A DNA stretch of 64,000 nt from an uncultured Lachnospiraceae bacterium (GCA_947630025.1 CANRFZ010000001.1:150192-214191); one strand, 5' to 3'. Counted from the first letter of the stretch, positions 41,218-50,487 are shown. The notes: generated from the letters alone by a model not told the origin. Numbers and translations are program-made.

Positions 41218-44022
41218 CTAGAAATACCGTCCGTACAACTCCTGCCGGGAGCTCCGCCTCCGCAGAAGTCTGGCCACCGTGGAATGCACGGTGTCCATAT
41301 CGATGGGCTTGGCGAGATGGCCGTTCATGCCCGCCTCCATGGAGCGCTGCACATCCTCCGCAAAGGTATTTGCAGTCATCGCCACGATGGGGATGATCTC
41401 CGCGTCGGGATGGCCGCAGACACGGATCTGCCGGGCCGCCTCGTAGCCGTTCATCACGGGCATCTGCACATCCATCAGGATGAGGTCGAAATGGCCCTGC
41501 GGGGATTCCCGGAAAAGCTCCACGGCCTCCTGTCCGTTCTCCGTCGTCTCGTATGCGGCGCCTTCCATCTCCAGCATCGTGGTAATGATCTCCGTATTCA
41601 GCTCGTTGTCTTCCGCCACCAGCACGGTTAAGCCGCGCAGCACATCGGCGTCCGGCTTCTCCTGTGCATCCGCAGCCGCGCCGTACTCTGCCGCTCGGTT
41701 CTGTCCGGCCTGCGCCGCTGCCGCATCCGCCGCTCGGTTCTGTCCGGCCTGCGCCGCTGCCGCATCCGCCGCTCGGTTCTGCCCGGCCTCCGCTATTGCC
41801 GCGTCCGCCGCTCGGTTCTGTCCGGCCTCCGCTGCTGCCGCGTCCGCCGCTCGGTTCTGCCCGGCCTCCGCCGCTGCCGTGTCCGCCGCTCGGTTCTGTC
41901 CGGCATCCGCCGCTGCCTGTCCGCTAGGCTTCTCCGCACTGCCCTCCGGCAGCGCAAAGGACAGTTCCACCGTGACCACGGTGCCCTCGCCCTGTCTGCT
42001 CTCCAGACGGATGACGCCGCCCATCAGATCCACAAGGCTCTTGGCAATCGCCAGTCCTAAGCCCGTTCCCTGCACCTTGTTGATGACGGAGCTGACCTCT
42101 CTGGTAAACGGACGGAAAACGTCCTTCTGAAATTCCTCGCTCATGCCGATGCCGTTATCCCGCACGACGAAGCGGATGTCCGCAAACTGCGCGGCGCTCC
42201 GGGAGATTTCCGACACGGTAAATTTGATGTCGCCGCCCTTGGGCGTAAATTTGACCGCATTGGACAAAAGGTTGATCAAAATCTGCGTCAACCGCTGGAC
42301 GTCTCCCATCACGGTCTCCGGCAGTTTCCCCTCGATACTGACCTCCAGGTGCTGGTTCCGCGCCGCCGTCTTCGGCACCAGCAGGATCGTCAGCTCCTCC
42401 GTCAGCTCCCGCAGGCTCATGGGCTTTACGTTCAGGAACGTCCGCCCGCTCTCGATCTTGCTCATATCCAGCACGTCGTTGACCAGACTTAACATATGAT
42501 TGCTGGAAACCGTAATCTTGCCGGCATACTCCCGCACCTTGTCGGGATCGTCCGCGCATCTGCCCAGCAGGACAGAAAAGCCCGTGATGGCGTTCATCGG
42601 CGTGCGGATGTCGTGGGACATATTCGCCAGAAAATTGCTCTTGGCCTCGTTCGCGCTCTTGGCCGCGTCCAGGGCGGACTGCAGATTCTGATTCAGGTTC
42701 CGCTCATAGGTGCGGTCGGACATCACCAGAATATATTTCTCCGCATTCTGAATGTTCATATGATAGAGTGTCATCCTGTACCAGCGGCGCTCCCCGGTAG
42801 ACTGCTGCACGTGCTCCGCCTCCCAGCAGCGGCTGCCCTTCAGCGGGATGCCCGCGAGCTTTTCGCGGGGAATCGTCCTGCTCAAATCTCTGGCATACTG
42901 CTCCACCACGCGGATATCGCGGTAAACCTCCATCGGCGGGATGTCCAGAAGCCTTTCGATATTCGGACTGACATAATCAATCACATAGTTTTCGGCGTTC
43001 ACCATAATAAAAATATCGTCCACGTTATCCGAAAGCACATCAAACATCAGCTCCCGGTACAGAATCTCGCGGCGGCTGTTTCTCGTCTGCTTACGGTTGG
43101 CGATGACAAACCGGACGATGACCGTGACGCCGATCAGCAGGAAAATGACGAGCAGCACGTAGATCGTAATCACCTGTACCGTCTGGAAGCCGGCCCTGAC
43201 CACATCCTCCGGCACGATGCTGAGCAGCATATAGTCCTGATAGCCCGTGGGCTGGTAGAAAAGATACTGCCCCACGCCTTCCATGCTGCAGCGCGCCACA
43301 CCGCCCCTGTCGTCTTTCCAGTCCTGCAGGATCTGCGCCAGCTTCTCCTCTTTCATATCCGAAACGGCCCGCAGATGGGCCACAAAGTTATCGGGTGCGC
43401 CGTCGCTCTGGGTGGAGGCCAGCACCGTGCCGTCCCTATGTATGACGAAGCATTTCGCGTTGCCGGAAAACGCATCGACGTTGAGGGATTTCGCCAACGC
43501 GTCGTTGGTGTAGGAAATGGCTATCGCGTCAAAGGCAAACCCCCGATAGCGCTGGCTCTGCACAGGAACGGCAAAGACCGTAACCCGGTTTCCCGACGCC
43601 AGCGTCACGCCTTTCATGACGGGCTCCCTGTCGTGCATCAGAATCTGCGACGCCTCCTCCAGATCCATCGTTCCCTGCCCGCCGTCCAGCGTCATAAAGC
43701 CGCCGTCGTCCGCAAGAAAATAAAATTCGGAGAAGCCCAGATGCGCCTGCCTGCCCTTGATAAACCCGGCCATCTTCTCGTTTTCCGCATCTTCCGTAAG
43801 CGCGATATAATCGCCCCAGCCGTTCAGGATGCCCCAGTTCTTTTCGATAAAAGAGCCAAAGGAACTGTTCACCTGATTGTAGATGCCCGTCAGATAGTTG
43901 GTGCTGTCCACATAAATTCGTTTGGAAATATATTTCAGATATCCGGCGCCGATGGCGATCGCCGCCGCGCCGACCAGACAGATGATAAGTACAGACCGCA
44001 GTTTTCTCTCTTTTTCTTTCAT
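41218..44022 (-). CDS. Hybrid sensor histidine kinase/response regulator
   Basis: Order: N-terminal membrane helix, extracellular Cache-like domain to about residue 280, second helix (VITIYVLLVIFLLIGVTVIV), PAS-like domain, HisKA (NFLANMSHDIRTPMNAI), HATPase (DNGIGMSEEF, GTGLGLAIAKSLVDLMGG), an Ala/Gln-rich linker of six 13-residue repeats, and a receiver (VAEDNELNTEI, LMDVQMPVMNG, IVAMTANTF). The ATG at 44022 has GAGG 6 nt ahead; the in-frame ATG at 44094 has no such site. The final receiver may pass phosphate to an unlinked partner. Stands alone between pdxT and the polyamine operon. Confidence 0.9.
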   Translation of the reverse strand: MKEKERKLRSVLIICLVGAAAIAIGAGYLKYISKRIYVDSTNYLTGIYNQVNSSFGSFIEKNWGILNGWGDYIALTEDAENEKMAGFIKGRQAHLGFSEFYFLADDGGFMTLDGGQGTMDLEEASQILMHDREPVMKGVTLASGNRVTVFAVPVQSQRYRGFAFDAIAISYTNDALAKSLNVDAFSGNAKCFVIHRDGTVLASTQSDGAPDNFVAHLRAVSDMKEEKLAQILQDWKDDRGGVARCSMEGVGQYLFYQPTGYQDYMLLSIVPEDVVRAGFQTVQVITIYVLLVIFLLIGVTVIVRFVIANRKQTRNSRREILYRELMFDVLSDNVDDIFIMVNAENYVIDYVSPNIERLLDIPPMEVYRDIRVVEQYARDLSRTIPREKLAGIPLKGSRCWEAEHVQQSTGERRWYRMTLYHMNIQNAEKYILVMSDRTYERNLNQNLQSALDAAKSANEAKSNFLANMSHDIRTPMNAITGFSVLLGRCADDPDKVREYAGKITVSSNHMLSLVNDVLDMSKIESGRTFLNVKPMSLRELTEELTILLVPKTAARNQHLEVSIEGKLPETVMGDVQRLTQILINLLSNAVKFTPKGGDIKFTVSEISRSAAQFADIRFVVRDNGIGMSEEFQKDVFRPFTREVSSVINKVQGTGLGLAIAKSLVDLMGGVIRLESRQGEGTVVTVELSFALPEGSAEKPSGQAAADAGQNRAADTAAAEAGQNRAADAAAAEAGQNRAADAAIAEAGQNRAADAAAAQAGQNRAADAAAAQAGQNRAAEYGAAADAQEKPDADVLRGLTVLVAEDNELNTEIITTMLEMEGAAYETTENGQEAVELFRESPQGHFDLILMDVQMPVMNGYEAARQIRVCGHPDAEIIPIVAMTANTFAEDVQRSMEAGMNGHLAKPIDMDTVHSTVARLLRRRSSRQELYGRYF
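41691..41924 (-). repeat. 39-bp tandem repeat coding a kinase linker
   Basis: Six units of 39 bp, each coding about AGQNRAADAAAAE, between the HATPase and receiver domains of the hybrid kinase. Length is a multiple of three, so copy number changes keep the frame. Confidence 0.9.
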
Positions 44023-44119
44023 TTGAATCCTCATTCCGTCCCAGCCTGCCGAAAAAGCCGGCTGCCGCCTGCTGCCATGAGACACAATACGCACATTCTA
44101 ACACAGGAAATAAAAAAGT

Positions 44120-44333
44120 TCAAATGTTTTTATTTGTTTCCTCCTCCGCGTCGTACCGTTCCAGAAAATGATGCCGCACGCCCTTCTGCTTGTAGGCCAC
44201 CACCGTGTCCAGACAGACGTTTTCCACGCTCTTAAAGATGTTCGTCTCAACGTATGGTCTTGCGGAATTTTTTGCGGAGGCTCTGTTCGGCGCGCTCCGC
44301 GGTCTGCTCTGCCGCTTCTCCTGTCATCGTCAT
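44120..44333 (-). pseudogene. Deletion remnant of a TtcA-like tRNA thiolation gene
   Basis: Starts 23 nt after the nspC stop with a good site (GGAGAAGGG, ATG 44333). The first 28 codons (ending EQSLRKKFRKTIR) look like the N-terminus of TtcA-family PP-loop enzymes, then a stop. In another frame, ETNIFKSVENVCLDTVVAY, then HHFLERYDAEEE and a stop at 44120, resemble the C-terminal tail of the same family. The catalytic middle (SGGKDS loop and cysteines) of a protein normally near 250 residues is absent. This fits an internal deletion with frameshift. The family assignment rests on memory of the conserved ends, so confidence is moderate. Confidence 0.5.
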
Positions 44334-44356
44334 CCCTTCTCCGTCCCTTGTGCCGG

Positions 44357-45559
44357 CTATCTGCCGCTCCCCAGCCTGCCCTTAAAATCCTGATAGCCCA
44401 GCTTCCGCACGAACTGCAGCTCGCCGTTCTCTCTCAGCACGCGGATCGCGGGCACTGGCATTCCGTTGAAATGATTGGTCTTGCAGGTGGTGTAGATCGC
44501 CATATCGCCAAAGAGCACCATGTCGCCGACCTGCAGTTCTTCGTCGAAGCCGTAGTCGCCGATCACATCCCCCGCCAGACAAGTCGGCCCCGTCAGGCGG
44601 TAACGGTAAGCCGTTCCCTCCGCGCCGTACACAGGCGGACGGTAAGGCATCTCCAGCACGTCCGGCATATGGCAGGCCGCGCTGGTGTCCAGAATCACAT
44701 TCGTCACATCCTCGCTCTCCACGATATCCAATACCCTCGACGCCAGATAACCGGCGTTGAGCGCACAGGCTTCCCCCGGCTCCAGATAGACCTGCACGTT
44801 CCATTTCTCCTGTGCGTATCGGATACACCGCTCCAGCCTGTCCAGATCATACCCCGGCCGGGTGATATGGTGGCCGCCGCCCATGTTCAGCCATTTCATC
44901 CGCCCCAGAATGTCCCCGAACCGCTCCTCCACCGCCCGCAGCGTCTTCTCCAGCGCGTCCGCGTCCTGCTCGCACAGGGTATGAAAGTGCAGGCCGTCCA
45001 GCATGGCGGTCAGCTCCGGCGTCATCTGCTCCTCCCACCGGGCGCGGGTAGTCCCCAGACGGCTTCCCGGCGCGCAGGGATCGTAAACGGCGTGCCCCTC
45101 CTGCGTGGAGCACTGGGGATTGATGCGCAGCCCGATGCTCTTGTCCATGACGGCAGCCGCAGGGCCGAAGCGCGCCAGCTGCGACGGCGAGTTGAAGATG
45201 ATATGGTCGGCATAGCGCAATAACTCCGGAAATTCTTCTTCCCGATAGGCGGCGCTATAGACGTGCACTTCCCCCTCCGACATCTCCTCCGCGCCCAGTC
45301 TGGCCTCGTATAAGCCGCTGGCCTCCGTTCCCGCCAGACAGGGCGCCAGCGCCGGATAGAGGTCATAGTTGGAAAAAGCCTTCTGCGCCAGCAGAATCCG
45401 GCAGCCCGTGCGCCGCGCCACACCCGCCAGTATCTCTCCGTTTCTCTTTAGCTGCCCTTCGTCCAGAATATAGCAGGGCGTCGGCAGGATGCCGAAAAGC
45501 TCCTCCGGCGTTCCGTCCTCCAGCGCCGCAAAAGGCGGGCGTCTGTCCGGCGCGCCCAT
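44357..45559 (-). CDS. nspC: Carboxynorspermidine/carboxyspermidine decarboxylase
   Basis: Alanine-racemase-fold PLP enzyme of 400 residues. TPCYILDEGQLKRN opens the barrel, ILLAQKAFSNYDLYP carries the PLP lysine, MGGGHHITRPGYD binds phosphate, and YLEPGEACALNAGYL and GDYGFDEELQVGDMVLFGDMAIYT are C-terminal signatures of CASDC. It decarboxylates carboxyspermidine to spermidine. Its ATG shares one base with the stop of the dehydrogenase gene (TGATG). Confidence 0.9.
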   Translation of the reverse strand: MGAPDRRPPFAALEDGTPEELFGILPTPCYILDEGQLKRNGEILAGVARRTGCRILLAQKAFSNYDLYPALAPCLAGTEASGLYEARLGAEEMSEGEVHVYSAAYREEEFPELLRYADHIIFNSPSQLARFGPAAAVMDKSIGLRINPQCSTQEGHAVYDPCAPGSRLGTTRARWEEQMTPELTAMLDGLHFHTLCEQDADALEKTLRAVEERFGDILGRMKWLNMGGGHHITRPGYDLDRLERCIRYAQEKWNVQVYLEPGEACALNAGYLASRVLDIVESEDVTNVILDTSAACHMPDVLEMPYRPPVYGAEGTAYRYRLTGPTCLAGDVIGDYGFDEELQVGDMVLFGDMAIYTTCKTNHFNGMPVPAIRVLRENGELQFVRKLGYQDFKGRLGSGR

Positions 45560-46818
45560 CAGTCCACCATCCTCGGCGAGCGGTTCTCGCTGCGGGGCAG
45601 TCCGTACCGGTCCAGCGCGTCTAAGAACGGATCGGGATCAAATTCCTCCACGGTGTGCACGCCCGGCATCTTCCACTGCCCGGTGAGCAGCATCAGCGCG
45701 CCGCACATCGCCGGCACGCCCGTCGTATAGCTCACCGCCTGACTCTCCGTTTCGCGGTAGCACGCCTGATGGTCGCACACGTTATAGAGATAGTAGGTCT
45801 TCTTTCTGCCGTCCTTTTCGCCGGCAAAGATGCAGCCGATATTGGTCTTGCCGCGGGTACGCGGCCCCAGACTCGCGGGATCGGGCAGCAGCGCCTTCAG
45901 GAACTTGATCGGCACGATCTGGTGTCCCTCGAACGCAACCGGCGTCGTCGAAAGCATCCCCACGTTTTCCAGACATTTCATATGCGTCAGATAGCTCTGC
46001 CCGAACGTCATAAAGAAGCGGATGCGCTTCACGCCGGGAATGTTCTGCGCCAGCGACTCGATTTCCTCGTGGTGGAGCAGATACATATCCTTCTCTCCCA
46101 CCTGATCGAAATCGTACTCCCGCCTGACGCTCATCGCGGGGATCTCCACCCAATGTCCGTTCTCCCAATAGCTGCCGGGCGCGGACACTTCTCTGAGATT
46201 CACTTCCGGGTTAAAATTCGTGGCGAAGGGGTAGCCGTGGTCGCCGCCGTTGCAGTCCAGAATGTCGATGGTCTCGATGCGGTCAAACTCGTGCTTCGCC
46301 GCATACGCGCAGTACGCCTGCGTCACGCCGGGATCAAAGCCGCAGCCCAATAGCGCGGTGAGCCCTTTCTGCGCGAACCGCTCCCGGTAGGCCCACTGCC
46401 AGCTATAGTCAAAATAGGCGGAGAAACCCTGTTCCCTGCAGCGCTTCTCATAGACGGCGCGCCACGCGGGATCGTCCGTATCCTCCGGCTCATAATTGGC
46501 CGTATCCATATAGTTGACGCCGCAGGCAAGGCAGGCGTCCATAATCGTCAAATCCTGATAGGGCAGGGCGATATTCATCACCAGTTCGGGCCGGTAGCCG
46601 TTAATCAGGGCGATGACCTGCTGCACGTCGTCCGCGTCCACCTGCGCGGTGGTGATTTTGGTCCGAGTCCTGCCTTCCAGCTTCCGCGCCAGCGCGTCGC
46701 ACTTATCCTTCGTGCGGCTGGCGATGCACAGTTCCGTAAAGACGTCGTCCGCCTGACAACATTTCCGAACGGCCACCGACGCCACGCCGCCGCAGCCTAT
46801 TACCAATACTCTGCTCAT
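45559..46818 (-). CDS. Carboxynorspermidine/carboxyspermidine dehydrogenase (saccharopine dehydrogenase family)
   Basis: About 419 residues. VLVIGCGGVASVAVRKC is the NAD(P)-binding turn, and NYMDTANYEPEDTDDPAWR plus LLGCGFDPGVTQAYCAYA identify the CASDH branch. It condenses putrescine with aspartate semialdehyde to carboxyspermidine. The ATG at 46818 is used because GGAGG precedes it; the frame upstream to 46899 has no site. Followed directly by nspC. Confidence 0.9.
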   Translation of the reverse strand: MSRVLVIGCGGVASVAVRKCCQADDVFTELCIASRTKDKCDALARKLEGRTRTKITTAQVDADDVQQVIALINGYRPELVMNIALPYQDLTIMDACLACGVNYMDTANYEPEDTDDPAWRAVYEKRCREQGFSAYFDYSWQWAYRERFAQKGLTALLGCGFDPGVTQAYCAYAAKHEFDRIETIDILDCNGGDHGYPFATNFNPEVNLREVSAPGSYWENGHWVEIPAMSVRREYDFDQVGEKDMYLLHHEEIESLAQNIPGVKRIRFFMTFGQSYLTHMKCLENVGMLSTTPVAFEGHQIVPIKFLKALLPDPASLGPRTRGKTNIGCIFAGEKDGRKKTYYLYNVCDHQACYRETESQAVSYTTGVPAMCGALMLLTGQWKMPGVHTVEEFDPDPFLDALDRYGLPRSENRSPRMVD

Positions 46819-46913
46819 AATTCCCTCCGAAATTGTGTAAATAACATCAGTACCCTGCCGACAATGCCGACAGCACCGGCATCCGCATACCGATGACAAG
46901 ACTGTATCAGTGG

Positions 46914-47777
46914 TCAGCGCCCCGCCGACAATGCCAGCAATAACTCCCGCAGCACTTTGCAGGCGGCGGCGGTAGAGACGCCGCTGGCATCCAGCATCGG
47001 CGCAAGCTCCGTGAGATCCGCGCCCACCACTCTGGCCCCGCAGACGGTACGGACGGCCTCCAATAGCTGCAGGAACGTGACGCCGCCCGCCTCCGGCGTG
47101 CCCGTGCCGGGGAAAGCCGACGGGTCCAGACAGTCTAAGTCCACCGTCAGATAGACCGGCGTGCCGGCCGCCCGCAGGCCGTCCACGACCTGACGCAGCC
47201 CGGTAAAGTCAAAGGGGTGCAGATCCGTGTGTCCCGCCTCCGCGAACGCCCATTCCTCCCTGTCGCCGCTGCGGATGCAGAACTGGTGGATTCTGGCGTC
47301 CCCCAGCAGATCGTGGCACCGCCTGAGCACACAGGCATGGCTCAACGGCGCGCCCAGATATTCGTCCCGCAGATCGGCGTGGGCGTCAAAATGAATGATG
47401 TGCAGATCCGGGTACTTCTCCGCCGCCGCCCGCACCGCGCCCAGCGTCACCAGATGCTCGCCGCCCAGCAGCAACGGCAGCTTGCCGTCCGCCAGAATCT
47501 CCCGCGCCCGCGCCCGGATGTCCTCCAGCGCCCTCTGCGCGTCGCCGAAGCACAGTTCCAGATCGCCGCTGTCAAAAACGGCGCAGTCGCACAGATCCGC
47601 GCGCTGGTAGGGACTGTAGGTTTCCAGCCCGAAGCTCTCATGCCGCATGGCGGCGGAGCCGAAACGCGCCCCCGGACGAAAACTGGTGGTGGAGTCAAAG
47701 GGCGCGCCGTAGAGCACGATCCGGGCCTGCTCATACGCGCAGCCGCAGCCGATAAAAGTCTCCACATTCCTGTTCAT
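46914..47777 (-). CDS. speB: Agmatinase (ureohydrolase)
   Basis: Mn-binding blocks HLVTLGAVRA, HFDAHADLRDEY and DLDCLDPSAFPGTGTPEAGG, in the correct order for the arginase/agmatinase family; 287-288 residues. It converts agmatine to putrescine and urea. GGAGG lies before GTG-ATG; either may start translation. Located between speE and the dehydrogenase gene. Confidence 0.92.
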   Translation of the reverse strand: MNRNVETFIGCGCAYEQARIVLYGAPFDSTTSFRPGARFGSAAMRHESFGLETYSPYQRADLCDCAVFDSGDLELCFGDAQRALEDIRARAREILADGKLPLLLGGEHLVTLGAVRAAAEKYPDLHIIHFDAHADLRDEYLGAPLSHACVLRRCHDLLGDARIHQFCIRSGDREEWAFAEAGHTDLHPFDFTGLRQVVDGLRAAGTPVYLTVDLDCLDPSAFPGTGTPEAGGVTFLQLLEAVRTVCGARVVGADLTELAPMLDASGVSTAAACKVLRELLLALSAGR

Positions 47778-47807
47778 CACGTCTTTTCCTCCCGCCTTTT
47801 TCTTAAT

Positions 47808-48674
47808 TTATTCCTCATCTACGCCCTCTACTTCCCGCAGCTTCTGTTCCAGAAAGGCCGGGAGATAGAAGGAACCGACGTGCAGCTTCGGCGTGTAATA
47901 CTGCGTTTCCAGCCCCAGCTCGCGCCACGCCTTGGCGTCCAGATCTTTGATGGGATGGTACTTCTTGCTGGAGAAGCCGAACAGCCAGTACCCCGCCGCA
48001 TAGGTGGGGATGTGCGCCTGATAGATCTTGCTGATCGGAAATGTCTCGATGATGCGCTTGTGGCTGCGCTGCATCGCCTCCGCATCCTGCCGGTAGAAAA
48101 GGCTGCCCTGCTGCGTGATCAGTATGCCGTCCGACTTCAGGGCATGGTAGCAGTTGCCGTAAAATTCTTTGGTAAAAAGTCCTTCGGACGGGCCGAACGG
48201 GTCCATCGAGTCCACGATAATCAGATCGTACTCCTTGTGGCAGCGGCGCACGAACCTGAGGGCGTCCTCGAAGCTGATGTGCACGCGCTCGTCGTCCAGC
48301 CTGCTGGCATTGTCCGGCAGATACGCCCGGCAGATCTCGATTACCTGCGGGTCCATCTCCACCAGATCGATTCTTTCCACCCTGTCGTAGCGCGTCAGCT
48401 CCTTGACAACACCGCCGTCGCCGGAACCGATCACCAGCACGTCATGGATCTCCGGGTGCACCGCCATCGGCACGTGCGTTACCATCTCGTCGTAGATGAA
48501 CTCGTCACGCTCCGTCAGCATCACGCTGCCGTCCAGTGCGAGCACCCTGCCAAATTCCGGCGTGTCGAACACGTCGATCTGCTGACAGGCGCTGCGCCCC
48601 GAATATAAATGTCTGTTCACCCGGATGGAATGCTGCACATCCGGCGTGTGGTATTCGCTAAACCAAAGTTCCAT
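47808..48674 (-). CDS. speE: Spermidine synthase (aminopropyltransferase)
   Basis: 288 residues: FDTPEFGRVLALDGSVMLTE, DEFIYDEMVTHVPM, VLVIGSGDGGVVKELTRYD (SAM-type fold) and IIVDSMDPFGPSEGLFTKEFY. It adds an aminopropyl group from decarboxylated SAM to putrescine. No SpeD gene is in the window, so the donor must come from a gene elsewhere. Confidence 0.95.
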   Translation of the reverse strand: MELWFSEYHTPDVQHSIRVNRHLYSGRSACQQIDVFDTPEFGRVLALDGSVMLTERDEFIYDEMVTHVPMAVHPEIHDVLVIGSGDGGVVKELTRYDRVERIDLVEMDPQVIEICRAYLPDNASRLDDERVHISFEDALRFVRRCHKEYDLIIVDSMDPFGPSEGLFTKEFYGNCYHALKSDGILITQQGSLFYRQDAEAMQRSHKRIIETFPISKIYQAHIPTYAAGYWLFGFSSKKYHPIKDLDAKAWRELGLETQYYTPKLHVGSFYLPAFLEQKLREVEGVDEE

Positions 48675-48714
48675 ACGCCCTCCGTTCCCTTACGATTTCT
48701 CTGTCAAATCCCTA

Positions 48715-48836
48715 TTACAGATCGCAATACCTCTGTCTGCTATGGTTCTGGTTGCAGATTGTAATCTCTCTGCTTACTATGGTTCTGATTGCAGATTGTA
48801 ATACCCCTGTTTACTATGGCTCTGATTGCAGATCTC
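48715..48836. repeat. 37-bp tandem repeats between speA and speE
   Basis: Three full units (48715-48751, 48752-48788, 48789-48825) and the start of a fourth. Each starts TTGCAGAT or TTACAGAT and ends CTATGGTTCTGA or a close variant. They fill most of the 189-bp intergenic space. Confidence 0.85.
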
Positions 48837-48863
48837 AACGTCCAGTAACACCCGGCTTCGTCG

Positions 48864-50303
48864 TCACGCCAGCACGTTTAAGCGCCATATCTCGGGGTCT
48901 TCCGGCCCTGTCAGCGAGCAGCCCTTCTCCCGCGCGTATTCGATATAGTCCAGTATCGCCTTCGTGACGCGCTCCCCCGGCGCCAGAATCGGAATGCCGG
49001 GCGGGTAGCACATGACGAACTCGCTGCACACCATACCCTCGCTGTCCCGGATCGGCACGCTCTTTTTGGCCGCATAAAAAGCCTCCTGCGGACTGGTCAC
49101 TACCACCGGATCGATATATTCCTGACTCATCAGGTCGCGGGGATCGCGCTGATACCGCCTGCGTATCTCCGTCAGCGCGCTGACCAGCCGCTCTACCTCC
49201 TGCTTGCGGTCGCCCATGGAGAGGTAGGCCAGTATATTGCCGATATCGCCGAACTCGATCTGGATACCGTACTCGTCCCGCAGCAGATCGTAGACCTCGA
49301 TTCCCGCCAGCCCGATATCCCTCGTGTGGACGCTCAGCTTGGTCGTATCAAAATCATAGACGGAGCCGCCGTTAATTAACTCCCTGCCGAAAGCGCAGTA
49401 GCCGCCGATGTCGTTAATCTCCTCTCTGGCGTACTCCGCCATCTGCACCACCTGTGCAAAAGTCTCCCGGCCCCGCAGCACCAGATTCCTGCGGCTGATG
49501 TCCAGACTCGACATCAACAGATAGCTGCCCGACGTCGTCTGCGTCAGGTTGATGATCTGGCGCACGTGCCCGGCCAAGACACGCTCCCCTGTCAGAAGCA
49601 GGCTGGACTGCGTCAGGCTGCCGCCGCTCTTGTGCATGGACACCGCCGCCATATCCGCCCCCGCCGCCATCGCGGAGACCGGGAGATTTTCCCCGAAATA
49701 AAAATGCGTTCCGTGGGCCTCGTCCACCAGACACAACATCCCCGCCTCGTGCGCCATCTTCACAATGGCGCGCAAGTCGCTGCAGATTCCGTAATAGGTG
49801 GGATTGTTGACGAGTATCGCCACCGCCTTCGGGTGCTCCCGGATTGCCTTCTCGATCTGCGCCCGCTCCATCCCCAGCGAGATGCCCAGCCTCCTGTCCA
49901 CCTCCGGATTCACATACACGGGCACCGCGCCGCACAGTACCAGCGCGTTAATCACGCTGCGGTGGACGTTGCGCGGCAGGATGATCTCGTCGCCCCTCTT
50001 GCAGGCCGCCAACACCATGCTCTGCACCGAGCTGGTGGTGCCGCCCACCATCAGAAAAGCATTGGCCGCGCCGAACGCCTCCGCCGCCAGCATTTCCGCC
50101 TCACGGATCACGGAGATGGGATGGCAGAGATTGTCGAGGGGCTTCATACTGTTCACATCCACACTGACGCAGCGTTCCCCGAGGAATGCCGTCAGCTCCG
50201 GATTGCCGCGCCCGTGCTTGTGCCCCGGCACATCAAAAGGCACGATGCGCATCCGCCGGAACGTCTCCAGCGCCTCATAGATCGGCGCACGATTCTGATC
50301 CAT
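48864..50303 (-). CDS. speA: Orn/Lys/Arg decarboxylase, probably arginine decarboxylase
   Basis: Fold-type I PLP decarboxylase of about 479 residues: FDVPGHKHGRGNPEL, DVNSMKPLDNL, FLMVGGTTSSVQSMVLA, LVDEAHGTHFYF and the PLP lysine in AAVSMHKSGGSLTQSS. Length fits the short YaaO/SpeA class. The next genes include agmatinase, favouring arginine over lysine or ornithine. The ATG at 50303 follows AAAGGAGGCGGGAG; an in-frame extension to 50420 would run through the leader. First gene of the polyamine operon. Confidence 0.9.
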   Translation of the reverse strand: MDQNRAPIYEALETFRRMRIVPFDVPGHKHGRGNPELTAFLGERCVSVDVNSMKPLDNLCHPISVIREAEMLAAEAFGAANAFLMVGGTTSSVQSMVLAACKRGDEIILPRNVHRSVINALVLCGAVPVYVNPEVDRRLGISLGMERAQIEKAIREHPKAVAILVNNPTYYGICSDLRAIVKMAHEAGMLCLVDEAHGTHFYFGENLPVSAMAAGADMAAVSMHKSGGSLTQSSLLLTGERVLAGHVRQIINLTQTTSGSYLLMSSLDISRRNLVLRGRETFAQVVQMAEYAREEINDIGGYCAFGRELINGGSVYDFDTTKLSVHTRDIGLAGIEVYDLLRDEYGIQIEFGDIGNILAYLSMGDRKQEVERLVSALTEIRRRYQRDPRDLMSQEYIDPVVVTSPQEAFYAAKKSVPIRDSEGMVCSEFVMCYPPGIPILAPGERVTKAILDYIEYAREKGCSLTGPEDPEIWRLNVLA

Positions 50304-50420
50304 CTCCCGCCTCCTTTCCGTCAGACCGGCTAAAACCCGCCGGCCCGCGTAAAAGCCGTAAAATCCGCCCTCAGATCCGCCAAACGGCGGCCTGCATCTT
50401 TGCAAAAACATATAAAACAA

Positions 50421-50442
50421 AAACTCTGCCGCGGCAGAGTTT
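50421..50442 (-). terminator. Palindromic hairpin with T run in the speA leader
   Basis: A perfect 22-bp palindrome starting AAACTCTGCCG, followed on the minus strand by TTGTTTTATATG. It begins about 10 nt downstream of the expected transcription start and 120 nt before the speA ATG, so it can act as an attenuator. Confidence 0.65.
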
Positions 50443-50458
50443 ATCTCGCTTTATTGCT

Positions 50459-50487
50459 ATCTTACAATAGGAAACAAAATCTGTCAA
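50459..50487 (-). promoter_or_regulatory. Promoter of the polyamine operon
   Basis: TTGACA (50482-50487) and TAAGAT (50459-50464) on the minus strand, spacing 17 nt: near-consensus sigma-A promoter. Confidence 0.75.

Noticed and set aside
42496..44235. Long plus-strand frame (579 codons) opposite the hybrid kinase
   Set aside because: Shadow of a high-GC gene on the other strand; the minus-strand protein has complete kinase motifs.
48715..48836. 37-bp repeats as a CRISPR array
   Set aside because: Units are directly adjacent without spacers and there is no cas gene.
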